Counted from the first letter of the stretch, positions 1-9,159 are shown. The stretch is 64,000 nucleotides of DNA from Bin80 sp965208025 (GCA_965208025.1 OZ242302.1:3681183-3745182), one strand, 5' to 3'. Program-made: numbers and translations. Notes: generated by a model from the sequence alone, not told the origin.

Positions 1-2
1 CA

Positions 3-305
3 CGGAATGGTCGGAACGGTATGCTCTATACAACGCAAGGGATGATCAATATCCGAAATCGCAAATGGGCCAATGATCATTCATCGCTGGACAGTGGACT
101 GGACAATTATGTGAGTCAGACGTTTACAAAGTCCTATGTTCGGCATTTATTCCAGTGTAACGAGATCTTGGGGCTACGAATTTCTGCGATGCAGAACTTA
201 GGTTTGTATGCATTTTTGATGCAAGGTGCAAGGAAGGCTATCCGCAACGATCGTTATTCTGTTTTCAGGAAACAGATGATCAATCAGCTCAGCCAACGAT
301 TATAG
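3..305 (+). CDS. tgt: Queuine tRNA-ribosyltransferase, C-terminal part (gene starts before the window)
   Basis: This is the last ~100 codons of tRNA-guanine transglycosylase, which swaps G34 of GUN anticodons for a queuosine precursor in the cytoplasm. The frame is open from base 3 and reads RNGRNGMLYTTQG, then NIRN, YVSQT and YVRHLF, which is the characteristic C-terminal end of the family. The His of YVRHLF corresponds to the last zinc ligand; the zinc cysteines and catalytic aspartates lie upstream of the window. The internal ATG at base 21 is not a start, because the homology continues through it. It ends 61 bases before ispH on the same strand, so co-transcription is possible. Confidence 0.9.
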   Translation, partial: RNGRNGMLYTTQGMINIRNRKWANDHSSLDSGLDNYVSQTFTKSYVRHLFQCNEILGLRISAMQNLGLYAFLMQGARKAIRNDRYSVFRKQMINQLSQRL

Positions 306-366
306 TTGAACCCAATAAGCCATCGGAGCGTAAGGATCAGATCAATGAATATTTCAGAATAGATAG

Positions 367-1608
367 ATGCCGAGAAGTTTTGATATCCCAGGATTTTATC
401 GCAGTCCAATTATCTCTGTCCTCAAGACAGCAAGGATGGCTGCCGATCCCCGCAAGAAAGATCTGTCTCCTTCGCTCTTGGACTTTGGGCCTGTTCGTGT
501 ATGGATTGCCCGAAATTTTGGCTTTTGCTTTGGTGTCGAAAATGCAGTAGAAATTGCTTACCGTGCGATTTCGGATCACCCTGATCGGCGTCTATTCATG
601 CTCTCAGAAATGATTCATAACCCCCAGGTCAATAATGATCTTCGCCGCCGAGGGATGCAATTCTTGCGTTCAAGTATGGGAGATCAGTTGATTCACTTTA
701 ACCAGCTAACTCCCGATGATATTGTCGTGATTCCTGCTTTTGGGACTACCCTTGAGATTAAGGAAGAGCTGCGAAGCTTAGGAGTGGATGTTCGCACTTA
801 CGATACGACATGTCCATTTGTTGAAAAAGTTTGGCGTCGGAGCGCTCAGATCGGTGATAAGGGATATACGGTCATCATTCATGGTAAGCGATTACACGAG
901 GAATCCAGAGCATCTTTTTCTCATGCCCAAAAACATGCTCCTGTCGTAGTGATCCGTGATACTCAGGATGCTGAGGATTTGGGGAAAGTGATCCGAGGTG
1001 AAAAAGACCGAGCTTATTTCTTTGAGCGATTTGCTGATTGTTACAGTGAAGGATTTGATCCCGACAAAGACTTACAACGCATTGGAGTGGTCAATCAGAC
1101 AACGATGTTGGTCACGGAGACGCAGGCAGTTACAGATATACTTCGGAAAGCAACGATTGACAGACATGGTGAAGCAGGAAATTTTGTGGACACCAGCGAT
1201 ACCTTATGTTACGCCACGCATGAAAATCAGGAGGCCGCACGAGCAATGCTTGAGCAGCCACTTGACTTGGCCTTGGTTGTTGGGGGCTATAACTCATCAA
1301 ATACAAGCCAAATTGTGTCATTATGTAATTCAGTGGTTCCTACTTATTTCGTTCGTGGTGCTGATGAGATTGAATCAAAAAAACGGATCCATCATTACGA
1401 TTATCCAGCCATGGAAGTACGTACGACAATTGACTGGATCCCATCCCATCGGCCAGTCTCTTTGGCAGTTACTTCTGGTGCATCCTGTCCCGATATGCTT
1501 GTTGATGAAGTCATCCGAAAAGTCATTGCATTTTTTGAGGATACGGCATCCCTGGAAGAAGTGTTGGCCCCGTATGAAGCCCCACCCGAGCTACTTGAAT
1601 CCTCATGA
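367..1608 (+). CDS. ispH: 4-hydroxy-3-methylbut-2-enyl diphosphate reductase
   Basis: IspH (LytB) carries out the last step of the MEP isoprenoid pathway, reducing HMBPP to IPP and DMAPP with a 4Fe-4S cluster. The three cluster cysteines are visible in GFCFGV (about residue 56), TTCPFV (about 150) and SGASCPD (about 375). HNPQVN, HGKRLHEES, VNQTTM and GGYNSSNTSQ are further family motifs. At 413 residues it is the long form, with an extra N-terminal segment. That segment (DIPGFYRSP, DPRKKDL) also looks like the family, which supports the ATG at 367. Its stop overlaps the next gene by four bases (ATGA), suggesting translational coupling. Confidence 0.95.
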   Translation: MPRSFDIPGFYRSPIISVLKTARMAADPRKKDLSPSLLDFGPVRVWIARNFGFCFGVENAVEIAYRAISDHPDRRLFMLSEMIHNPQVNNDLRRRGMQFLRSSMGDQLIHFNQLTPDDIVVIPAFGTTLEIKEELRSLGVDVRTYDTTCPFVEKVWRRSAQIGDKGYTVIIHGKRLHEESRASFSHAQKHAPVVVIRDTQDAEDLGKVIRGEKDRAYFFERFADCYSEGFDPDKDLQRIGVVNQTTMLVTETQAVTDILRKATIDRHGEAGNFVDTSDTLCYATHENQEAARAMLEQPLDLALVVGGYNSSNTSQIVSLCNSVVPTYFVRGADEIESKKRIHHYDYPAMEVRTTIDWIPSHRPVSLAVTSGASCPDMLVDEVIRKVIAFFEDTASLEEVLAPYEAPPELLESS

Positions 1609-2165
1609 CTCGCGGAGGAGTGTGGATCTGTTTGTTTGTTCTTGCATCCTGTGATGTATTTGGTGCGCGTACACCTGAGCCACCGATTGGTGAGGGAGGT
1701 ACATGGTTACAACCAGTTGCGCCAGATCTGGTGATTGACAACCTGCGTTCCGCGGTGGCAGAGTTAAATGCCGCGAATTATCGTAGATCTCTGGATGAAG
1801 AGTTCGTGTTTACCCCAACAGCTGCAGCTTATGCCCGAGATCCGGATCAGTGGGGTAACTGGAATCAAGCACAAGAGAATGGATACTTCATTACCGTTGC
1901 CGAAGCAGCCAAGGGTAGTTCTGGAAATCTCTTGCGTCTGGAAGACTCAACTACTGAACTGAGTGATACGGAGTATATAATTGATGCTCACTACCTGCTA
2001 CTCATCCAGCACGGGAGTCAGCAGATTGCAGATACTCTTCAAGGGCGGTTGGTCTGGGTCATTACCAAAAAAGAGAATGGCCTTTGGACGCTCTCCAAGT
2101 GGAGCGATCAGAGTATTGGTATCCAAGACACCTGGAGTGATCTCAAGGCGGAGTTTGCCAGCTAA
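1605..2165 (+). CDS. Small lipoprotein of unknown function, possibly NTF2-like
   Basis: The 186-residue product starts with a short hydrophobic signal ending in a lipobox (FVLASC, Cys about residue 16), so it is probably an exported lipoprotein. After a short PEPPIGEGG segment comes a ~140-residue domain with alternating strands and a helix (NLRSAVAELNAANYRRSL), which resembles SnoaL/NTF2-like folds; that fold is inferred from pattern only. The ATG overlaps the ispH stop. The next gene encodes a lipoprotein of the same design, so the two look like paralogues. Function is not known. Confidence 0.7.
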   Translation: MTRGGVWICLFVLASCDVFGARTPEPPIGEGGTWLQPVAPDLVIDNLRSAVAELNAANYRRSLDEEFVFTPTAAAYARDPDQWGNWNQAQENGYFITVAEAAKGSSGNLLRLEDSTTELSDTEYIIDAHYLLLIQHGSQQIADTLQGRLVWVITKKENGLWTLSKWSDQSIGIQDTWSDLKAEFAS

Positions 2166-2173
2166 TCTGAATC

Positions 2174-2695
2174 GTGAATTATCGACCGAACATATCCCCC
2201 TGCGTAGTTATAGTAATTTCAATTGCCTATGGAGGCTGTAATCCTTTTGCACCTGCGGTAGGCGAGGGGGATCCATTTGGAGACCTCTTAGGTGATCCGA
2301 AAACCATTGAGGGTTATTTCACGAATTTTCGCAATGCATATGAGCTCAGAGATATGTCCCTCTATGAGTCTTTGATTGATTCCTCATTTGTATTTATCTA
2401 TACCGACTTTGATACTGGAATTGAACGTGAATGGGGATTTGGGCAGGAGCTGGAATCTACCCGGCGTTTATTTGAGAATACAGTAGAAGTACAGTTGCAA
2501 TGGAAGCAGATTATTTCTCGGCAGGAGTTTGATAATGGAGTTCGAGCGGTTGCGGTTCGAGGGTTTAATTTGGCGGTGGGCTTAGATACTGGCGAGGTAT
2601 TTCGGGGCGATGGAAACGTTAATTTCTTACTTGCACGTGCGGACACAACCCTTGGATGGAGATTGATCCGCTGGCGAGACGAGAGCGAACTCTGA
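2174..2695 (+). CDS. Small lipoprotein, paralogue-like neighbour of the preceding gene
   Basis: The 173-residue product starts at GTG and has a hydrophobic N terminus followed by a Cys at about residue 22 (IAYGGC), consistent with a lipoprotein signal. The mature part begins NPFAPAVGEGDPF, echoing the PPIGEGG segment of the upstream protein. It continues with a helix and strands (YFTNFRNAYELRDMSLYESL, then WRLIRW near the end) typical of NTF2-like proteins. It lies 8 bases after the previous gene and 3 bases before the dipeptidase. A structural or stress role at the envelope is possible, but nothing in the sequence assigns one. Confidence 0.65.
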   Translation: MNYRPNISPCVVIVISIAYGGCNPFAPAVGEGDPFGDLLGDPKTIEGYFTNFRNAYELRDMSLYESLIDSSFVFIYTDFDTGIEREWGFGQELESTRRLFENTVEVQLQWKQIISRQEFDNGVRAVAVRGFNLAVGLDTGEVFRGDGNVNFLLARADTTLGWRLIRWRDESEL

Positions 2696-2698
2696 CCA

Positions 2699-4087
2699 AT
2701 GGGTACAATCACCAATGCACTGGCCTATCAGAAGGCCCATGAAAGCCGTTTTGTTGAGGAATTGATCGATCTTCTCTCCATTCCATCCATCAGTACGGAT
2801 CCATCCTACGCTGACCATGTGTCCAAGTCAGCAGATTGGCTGGTTGATCACCTGAAACAGTTAGGGGTGAACAATGCTGAATCAATCCCGACCGAAGGTC
2901 ATCCGATTGTCATAGGGGACATTGAGGTCAACCCTGAACGACCAACGGTCTTAGTTTATGGACACTACGATGTTCAGCCTCCTGATCCTCTTGATTTATG
3001 GACATCGCCACCTTTTACCCCTGTGATTCGAGACGGTAAATTATACGCCCGTGGTGCCTGTGATGATAAGGGACAATTATTCATACATCTCAAGGCATTG
3101 GAATGCTGGATGGAGACGGTGGGTGCTCCGCCGGTAAATCTCAAATTCATACTTGAAGGAGAGGAAGAATCTGGATCTGCCAGCCTCCCTGGATTCATTC
3201 GATCCCATCAGGATCGGTTATCGGCGGATATTGTGGTGATTTCGGATTCCAGTCTATTTGCCTCTGGTGTCCCATCGATCACCTATGGACTTCGGGGAAT
3301 GACTTATGTGGAGATTACATTGACAGGCCCTAACCGTGATCTTCATTCTGGCACCTATGGAGGTGCGATTCATAACCCCATTCATGTACTGGCATCATTG
3401 ATCTCAGATATGCATGACGACGATCATCGGGTCACGATTGACGGGTTTTATGATCGCGTACGACCACTATTAGACGGTGAACGCGTTGCAATGGCGGCAC
3501 TTCCCTTTAATGCGAACGAGTGGGCGGGTGAGGTCGGTGTTGACTTCCCGGTGACGGAGTCCACTTTTACCGTTCTTGAAGCATCTACTTCTCGTCCCAC
3601 CCTTGATTGCAATGGCATTTGGGGAGGCTATATTGGAGATGGAGCAAAGACGGTTCTTCCCTCACAGGCCCATGCCAAAATTTCAATGCGATTAGTACCA
3701 GATCAGGACTCGCATGAGATTGGAGAGTTGATGGAAGCGTGGTTACGTGCGCATGTCCCGAAATCAATGCAATTGGAGTTTAAGGTCATCCATGGAGCTC
3801 AGCCTGTGCTAATTGATACTGATAGTACTGCAATGTTGGCGGCATCTCGGGCGTTAGAGGATGTCTATGATCGGACGCCATTCTTCACCCGAATTGGGGG
3901 GAGTATTCCTGTGGTAGCGGACTTCAAGCATATACTAGGATTGGACAGCGTGCTCATGGGATTTGGTTTGGATTCTGATGCCATCCATTCTCCAGACGAG
4001 CATTTTGGTCTGGACCGATTTTCCCAAGGCATTGAGGCAATTCTAAGATTCCATTCCCATTATGCTTTAGGTGCAGGATCCGAGTAG
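2699..4087 (+). CDS. M20-family dipeptidase (zinc metallopeptidase)
   Basis: This 462-residue protein belongs to the M20/ArgE/DapE clan, in the subgroup that includes bacterial dipeptidases and carnosinase-like enzymes. The di-zinc site is visible: GHYDVQPP (His and Asp ligands), GACDDKG (bridging Asp), EGEEESGS (catalytic Glu and ligand Glu), ISDSS (Asp) and DAIHSPDE near the C terminus (His). A dimerisation domain sits in the middle (about 210-330, LTGPNRDLHSGTYGG). Length and motif order are normal. No signal peptide is seen, so it is probably cytoplasmic and cleaves dipeptides. It follows the two lipoproteins with almost no gap. Confidence 0.9.
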   Translation: MGTITNALAYQKAHESRFVEELIDLLSIPSISTDPSYADHVSKSADWLVDHLKQLGVNNAESIPTEGHPIVIGDIEVNPERPTVLVYGHYDVQPPDPLDLWTSPPFTPVIRDGKLYARGACDDKGQLFIHLKALECWMETVGAPPVNLKFILEGEEESGSASLPGFIRSHQDRLSADIVVISDSSLFASGVPSITYGLRGMTYVEITLTGPNRDLHSGTYGGAIHNPIHVLASLISDMHDDDHRVTIDGFYDRVRPLLDGERVAMAALPFNANEWAGEVGVDFPVTESTFTVLEASTSRPTLDCNGIWGGYIGDGAKTVLPSQAHAKISMRLVPDQDSHEIGELMEAWLRAHVPKSMQLEFKVIHGAQPVLIDTDSTAMLAASRALEDVYDRTPFFTRIGGSIPVVADFKHILGLDSVLMGFGLDSDAIHSPDEHFGLDRFSQGIEAILRFHSHYALGAGSE

Positions 4088-4113
4088 GTTAAGTAACCGT
4101 AAAATGGTTTGTT

Positions 4114-4198
4114 GCCCGGGTGGCGGAATTGGTAGACGCGACGGACTCAAAATCCGTTGGCCCCTAAGGCTGTGTGGGTTCGAGTCCCACCCCGGGTA
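4114..4198 (+). tRNA. tRNA-Leu (anticodon CAA)
   Basis: This 85-nt sequence folds as a class II tRNA. The acceptor strands GCCCGGG and CCCGGGT pair with a terminal G-U. The D-arm has GGCGGAATTGGTAGACGC, the anticodon stem ACGGA/TCCGT encloses the loop CTCAAAA with anticodon CAA (reads UUG). A long variable arm GGCCCCTAAGGCTGTG follows, then the T-loop GTTCGAGTC. The base after the discriminator A gives CCT, so the terminal CCA is not encoded. A T-rich stretch (cttttttc, about 4208) follows closely and may end transcription. Confidence 0.93.
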
Positions 4199-4614
4199 CC
4201 TCCGCTAACTTTTTTCAGTTCTTGATACCGTAACGTCCAGTTGAGTGAGTTGACGGGTTTGACCGTAAATGGCTGAGACATACTCATAGTCTTGAAGTTG
4301 TTGTATTGGTTCAGCTTATTAACATCAGGTTTTGTAAAGGCTGGAAGGGTATATGTACTAATGTAGAAGTACGATTTCAGGAATCAGAAATCATCCATTG
4401 GAGTCATAGATCTGAACCCACTACACTGAAAAACAAAGAATTGGAACAGAAGCGATCAGTTCATGCGCAGACTTGTTGCAGCACACCAAATTGATCTGAT
4501 CAAACAAGGGACAAACTTGCGTAAAGACCGCGTAATCCACGGCGTCGTGCAGTGGTTCCTACATCTTTCAAGTTTCTGCCAAAATGATCCTTTTGATTAA
4601 TGCGTCTATTTGTC
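4199..4614. other. Intergenic, no gene recognised
   Basis: The only open frame here (4306-4494) has no family resemblance and no plausible upstream signals. Apart from the T-run just after the tRNA I see nothing that I can name. Confidence 0.6.
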
Positions 4615-5907
4615 CTATCGTCGCACTACGAACGGAATGGTCATCGGTTCGCTATCGGATGATATCAGCCTGAAAAAGTACACTCCATCAGAGTGACCTG
4701 TTGGATCCCAGGTTACGCTGGAGTGACCATGCGGATACGTACGGGAGGCGAGAACCTCGACCCTGCGACCAAGCTGATCCAAGATCTCCACCGTCACGTA
4801 AGTCGGCACTGTCAGGGCAAACTCAAAGGTGGCGATGTCTTGTACGGGGTTGGGGTAGAAACCATGCAACTCAACAGGATCGGGGACCTCCTCTACTGAC
4901 TCTACAGCTGTGCTAACTCCCCCGAAAGAAAGGGCGATGCTACTAGGTAAGACAAGCCCCGACAAGAGCAGTTCCTCTTCGGTGCCATCCAGATTCGCAC
5001 GCCTGATCATGCCTTCGCTGGGTTGCGTCCAATAGATCTTCCGTCTCTGGTTGTCTATTGCTAGCGTGCTTTTGAAGTTTATGTCCGAATTGGCTCCTAG
5101 TACCTCACTTACAATCACCTCTTCAACGTCAGTGCCATCCAGATTGGCACGTCGGATAATACATTGGGCGCGGTTACAGACAATCCAATATATTTTCGAC
5201 AGCGTGTGTGCCAGTTCGATATCAAAAATAGTCCCCGTTACGATATATTCATCAGATACCGTATCGCTAAGAGGCGCACGCAGAATCCCGTGGGGTTCTT
5301 GTTCAAGGTAGTCGTTGTTCGTCCAGTAGATCATTTGATTGCGTATATCAAGCGCAATACTTGACACTGAATAATCGCCGTTTACTGGAATATAGTTTAT
5401 TCGACTGGGGTTGTCTAATTCTGTTCGATTCAGGGCGGCATCCGGACAGTTGGAGCTTTCACCCCAGTATACCGCCCCTTCTGTCAAGTCAAGCTCGATA
5501 TCGGTCGCCGACGAAAAAGTACCACATGCGGCCGGTCCCAAGAATAACTCAGGGTTGTCGCCATCCAGAGACGCACGCATAATGGAATTGAGATAATGGA
5601 TCCCATCTGGAGATATCCAAGGCGAACCTGTCCAATAGATGTGTCGGTGGAGAGTGTCAACGGTCAAATGGCGAAAAGACCTCTTCTCCTTCGGCTCCAA
5701 ATCCTTGGCTTGCAACAGGGTATCCAACATACCGGTATCTGGGGCATAGCGAAAAATCGTATTGCCCCGGGTCTCTTCCGCCTGGATTGCTCCGATCCAG
5801 TAGATGTATTGACCCTGAGCATGGGCAGAGTGGGCTTCACCTAGGGTCGCAAGCGTCAGGGCAAGGAGTAGATATGTCTGATTGTAGTGATTCATGGTGT
5901 GGTGCAC
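4615..5907 (-). CDS. Secreted YWTD (LDL-receptor class B)-repeat beta-propeller with T9SS sorting domain
   Basis: The 430-residue product has an N-terminal signal peptide (TYLLLALTLATLGEAHSAHA) followed by repeats of the YWTD type. Visible copies are YIYWIG, HIYWTGSPW, AVYWGE, MIYWTNNDY, KIYWIV and KIYWTQP, several with the RRANLDGT motif, and together they would form a six-bladed propeller. The last ~85 residues (HGFYPNPVQDIATFEF, then VEILDQLGRRV and WDPTGHSDGVYFFRL) form a T9SS type A C-terminal sorting domain. The protein should therefore be exported by Sec, moved across the outer membrane by T9SS, and be surface-bound or released. It stands alone on this strand. Ligand is unknown. Confidence 0.85.
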   Translation of the reverse strand: MHHTMNHYNQTYLLLALTLATLGEAHSAHAQGQYIYWIGAIQAEETRGNTIFRYAPDTGMLDTLLQAKDLEPKEKRSFRHLTVDTLHRHIYWTGSPWISPDGIHYLNSIMRASLDGDNPELFLGPAACGTFSSATDIELDLTEGAVYWGESSNCPDAALNRTELDNPSRINYIPVNGDYSVSSIALDIRNQMIYWTNNDYLEQEPHGILRAPLSDTVSDEYIVTGTIFDIELAHTLSKIYWIVCNRAQCIIRRANLDGTDVEEVIVSEVLGANSDINFKSTLAIDNQRRKIYWTQPSEGMIRRANLDGTEEELLLSGLVLPSSIALSFGGVSTAVESVEEVPDPVELHGFYPNPVQDIATFEFALTVPTYVTVEILDQLGRRVEVLASRTYPHGHSSVTWDPTGHSDGVYFFRLISSDSEPMTIPFVVRR

Positions 5908-6027
5908 GTTGTATGCGCGGCAGGCAGGTACGTCCGAAAACAGGGAAGCCCTCTAGGACGACTTTCTCATCCAAAGGCCCTTGCTCCTCCCGAAAATACC
6001 TTGCAATGGCCATTCTCTTCAAAAATA

Positions 6028-6405
6028 CTAAAAATCTGCTTGATCTTCATGCAAGGTGATGTAGTGATTCATGGCGGCATCAATGGCTGTCCACGAGACA
6101 TAAAAGCCATCACTTGTCTGTGTGGTAATCTTGTCATTACATATAGAACATGCAGACAAGATACCTAAGAAAATCCCATCGTTTTCCGATCCCGGGCCAT
6201 CGTTAATTGTAGAGAACAAGGCTGACCCGCTGTCGCCAGAATTGACAGGTGTGGTTGCTCGTATGTAGCAAGGAAGATGTGTCCGGCGCTTAATCCCATC
6301 AGGATGACGAACAGAAACACTGGTACTTACGCAAGTACCTGTAATTTCACCCGTGGACCACCCTGTCCGTATACCTACTTTGTTCAAATCCATGTAAAAT
6401 TCCAA
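6028..6405 (-). pseudogene. Remnant of a trypsin-like (S1) serine protease
   Basis: The readable part holds the C-terminal half of a chymotrypsin-fold protease: NKVGIRTGWSTGEITGTC, then an arginine-rich loop, TTPVNSGDSGSALF with the catalytic Ser in GDSGS, and GIFLGILSACS. The N-terminal half that should supply the catalytic His and Asp is absent; reading back, the frame meets a stop within four codons of the TTG at 6405. No matching fragment is visible in the other frames up to about 6540. It is best read as a truncated, non-functional remnant. Confidence 0.6.
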
Positions 6406-6852
6406 AATCCAAAATCAGGGGCAGATCATAAACAGAGCATCCGTGAAATTCTGTAACTCAATATGGTGAATCTCTTGCAAAAAACCAAATCGGTGGGAGG
6501 ACTCTCTACCAATTATCCATGAATACTACGTTAAAAATCAGAGAATTTTAATTTTTTGAGATTTGAAGGGAATGAACCTGATACTTTGGTGAATCTGTCC
6601 AAGAAAAAGCTGTAAATCTGTTAATTCGGAGTTTGGTCTTGGGGAAAGAGTGCCATATGCGTGGAGTAAATCTACATAATGCGGGGCAAGTCTTCGCATA
6701 TGAGCGTTTGAGGTGCACATATATTCATCAGAATCCTGTTTTTCACCAAGTTTTGGCATTCACAGCCCTTGAACACCCCCTGATTTGAACATGCTGGACG
6801 AGAAAAAACTTGGTTTTGCAGGGATCTATGGGGTTAGAATTGACCTGTTACG
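6406..6852. other. Intergenic, no gene recognised
   Basis: This AT-rich spacer lies upstream of the protease remnant and downstream of the beta-propeller gene. A minus-strand open frame at 6538-6759 has no recognisable content. Confidence 0.5.
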
Positions 6853-8010
6853 TTACCTGTCTGATCTCTCCGAAATTGAATATACAACAATGTATGGGCC
6901 ACTCTCCTCTGAATTGATACTGGCATAAACGCGCTCCGCTTGAATTGCTTTAATTAGAAGATTTGTCGGTAACTCAATTTTACCAATCAACGAGCCATCT
7001 GAACTAAAAATCATCCAGTCAGTGATGTCAGTATTCTGGGAATCAGGATATCGTCTGATCCAAATTTGGCCCATATCATCAACTACCATAGCATCGTAAG
7101 CAGGTCTCGTTTTGGGCAATCCATCATATCTCAGAAGTTCCCTGCGGTTTCGCCTGGAGAGGTTACTTATTTGACTCTCAATCTCCCTCTTGGTAATTGG
7201 CACCGCTTCATGCTCAAACTCAACAGTTCTGATCACCCCACCTTCGTCAGAAATAACCGAAATATCAATTGAATTATTCCAACCAGTGTATAGCAAACCA
7301 TCCTGATGGGCAAAAAAAGGATCTCTTCCGAATGGGAGTTGCATGACGCTAATATAGCCCCTTGACGTTATTACAAATTTTTCAGCGGCAGGTACTTTTG
7401 CAAGATAGTTTTTCACCGAGGGGTTCCGCACATTGACTGAATTGATAATGGAATATCTCGGTTCGTCAGGGTCATAACCACCTAAAGAATTGCCAGGGGG
7501 ACGAAAGGGGGTTAAGTATTCAAAAATGTATGATCTGTCGGTAATACCTACAAGATTCCCAGGGATTGAAGGACTCCCCTCAGGAGATCCCATACTTAAA
7601 CTACGAACAAAACGGAATGAAGAGGGATCAAAAACTAGCAGACGTCCCAACGATGAGTCAAAAACATAAACCGAATCAGAGGGACCAACCACGACACTAG
7701 TGCTGCTGGTGAACTCACCAGGACCAACCCCTTCTGCACCCACAAATCCGATAAATCGTCCATCTCCAGAGAAAGAAACGACGGGGGATACACTCCACCC
7801 ACCACCCACGAATATCTGATTTTTACTATTTACTGCAATATTCGAATTTTGGTGCGATTCGAAAAGGATGGTGTCTCCGCGAGATACATCTCCAAATCTA
7901 CTGATTTCGGTAAGGATATAGGGGGAAGTATCATCCACTTGTGCATCCGCAGAGTTGTATATGAACATCAAAGCAACAGTACACACAAACAGCAACGTTT
8001 TCATGTTCAT
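6853..8010 (-). CDS. Exported 6-bladed beta-propeller protein
   Basis: The product is 385 residues if it starts at the ATG at 8010 (MNMKTLLFVC); a start at 8064 would put 18 extra residues before the signal peptide, so the inner start is preferred. After the signal (cleaved near NSADAQ) come propeller blades of NHL/6-bladed type: IAVNSKNQIFVGGG, FIGFVGAEGVGPGEFTSST, DSVYVFDSSLGRLLVFDP, and later MVVDDMGQIWIRRYP. This matches the Bacteroidota DUF5128-like '6-bladed beta-propeller' family. It follows a cysteine-rich peptide gene and a DsbA-like gene on the same strand. In Bacteroides, as I recall, such propellers often sit beside small NVEALA-type peptides, which gives a parallel for this arrangement. 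Substrate unknown. Confidence 0.8.
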   Translation of the reverse strand: MNMKTLLFVCTVALMFIYNSADAQVDDTSPYILTEISRFGDVSRGDTILFESHQNSNIAVNSKNQIFVGGGWSVSPVVSFSGDGRFIGFVGAEGVGPGEFTSSTSVVVGPSDSVYVFDSSLGRLLVFDPSSFRFVRSLSMGSPEGSPSIPGNLVGITDRSYIFEYLTPFRPPGNSLGGYDPDEPRYSIINSVNVRNPSVKNYLAKVPAAEKFVITSRGYISVMQLPFGRDPFFAHQDGLLYTGWNNSIDISVISDEGGVIRTVEFEHEAVPITKREIESQISNLSRRNRRELLRYDGLPKTRPAYDAMVVDDMGQIWIRRYPDSQNTDITDWMIFSSDGSLIGKIELPTNLLIKAIQAERVYASINSEESGPYIVVYSISERSDR

Positions 8011-8093
8011 CGCTTGATCAATGGGAAATGAATTCAATGAAACCAAAGAGATAAGCACATCCACACGACCGAGTGAAAATATTTCAACGGGAA

Positions 8094-8351
8094 TTACAAA
8101 TTCAAAAGTAGCGCACCAGAACTAATCCAGAGAACAGCCACCAAATATATCCGCAAAGAACGACAGTCTTTGGCTTCACAGTTACCACCCGAATAGCGGC
8201 ATACATCTCCGCAACAAGTATTCGGAGTAGGACCACAACAAGCCCGCGCAACAAATAGTTCAGATACTGTCACCTGATTAGGAGCTTTCAAAGCCATAAA
8301 TCCAAATATGATCACTAAGATAGCCGCGGTGTTAATTATAATTCGTTTCAT
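8094..8351 (-). CDS. Small membrane peptide with a seven-cysteine loop
   Basis: The 85-residue product has an N-terminal hydrophobic segment (IINTAAILVIIFGFMAL), then TVSELFVAR. A cysteine-rich stretch follows with CC, CC and three single cysteines (residues about 38-63, ACCGPTPNTCCGDVC onward). A second hydrophobic segment (IYLVAVLWISSGALLLNL) ends the protein. The loop should face the periplasm. I do not recognise a named family. Its position between a DsbA-like oxidoreductase and a beta-propeller suggests that the cysteines are oxidised by the neighbour. The N-terminal half (short signal, then a Ser-x-Leu-x-x-Ala-like segment) is reminiscent of NVEALA peptides, but the motif itself is missing. 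Confidence 0.65.
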   Translation of the reverse strand: MKRIIINTAAILVIIFGFMALKAPNQVTVSELFVARACCGPTPNTCCGDVCRYSGGNCEAKDCRSLRIYLVAVLWISSGALLLNL

Positions 8352-8487
8352 GTTAAGATAAGAATGTTAGTTAGATTTTTTAGATACACAAACCAATTCT
8401 ATCTTCACGACCCAAAGATGATAAAATGATAGATTAATAACAAAATCTTATTCCTCAATTGAGGTGGCACTACATATCAGGCAATTG

Positions 8488-9159
8488 TCACTCGCTTACA
8501 TCAAAGGAACGTTGCACAATATTGTCTAACTCATCAAAACTGAGAACACCTTGGAAGAGTTTTCTATCTACAATAAGCGTAGGGATGGCATTAATTTTCA
8601 GAGAATCAGCAAGTTTTATATCACGATCTATCTTATTAGAGGGCAACCTTGTCTTGACACACTCTTGAAAACGGGTTATGTCTGGCATCCCAACCGTTCG
8701 TGCCATATTTGTCCAGTCAAGAGTCGCGGAAAAATGTTGATGCTCAAATATTACTTTGTGATACTCCAAAAATACACCTTGGGCATGAGCACACTCAGCT
8801 GCGATGGCAGATTGGTAGGCAGTCGCATGAAAAGGGAGCGGAAAATGGCGATGCACCGTTGCTACCTCCGTCAAATATTTTTGCCGGATTTTATCCAAGA
8901 TCGGTTCAACTCTCTGACAGAAGGGGCATTCATAGTCATAAAACTCTACGATCTTGACCTTTGCATTGTGTGATCCCACAAGGATACCACCTTGGGATAC
9001 CTGCTGCCAAGCGTTAATATCAAGCTGTCTAACCTGACTTGTATCCAGCACGGACACATCATCCAAGAAAAAGAATTCTCTTCGTAACAACAGGGTAATA
9101 ACAGCTACTGCACAGATGATCAGAACTGCGGTGATGGCGTTTCGGACTGGAATTTTCAT
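8488..9159 (-). CDS. DsbA-like thiol-disulfide oxidoreductase
   Basis: The 223-residue protein is membrane-anchored by one N-terminal helix (ITAVLIICAVAVITLLL) and has a thioredoxin/DsbA domain outside. The redox motif is YECPFC (about residue 90). The following HRHFPLPFHATAYQSAIAAEC and the cis-proline segment INAIPTLIVD are typical of the DsbA_4/Thioredoxin_4 group. The start at ATG 9159 (MKIPVRN) puts positive residues right before the helix; ATG 9174 is the alternative. It is the first gene of a minus-strand set with the cysteine-rich peptide (136 bases on) and the beta-propeller. A dedicated role in forming disulfides in that peptide is an inference. Confidence 0.88.
   Translation of the reverse strand: MKIPVRNAITAVLIICAVAVITLLLRREFFFLDDVSVLDTSQVRQLDINAWQQVSQGGILVGSHNAKVKIVEFYDYECPFCQRVEPILDKIRQKYLTEVATVHRHFPLPFHATAYQSAIAAECAHAQGVFLEYHKVIFEHQHFSATLDWTNMARTVGMPDITRFQECVKTRLPSNKIDRDIKLADSLKINAIPTLIVDRKLFQGVLSFDELDNIVQRSFDVSE

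Noticed and set aside
998..1654. A 218-codon open frame inside ispH
   Set aside because: It overlaps the IspH coding region in another frame, has no family resemblance, and IspH is certain.
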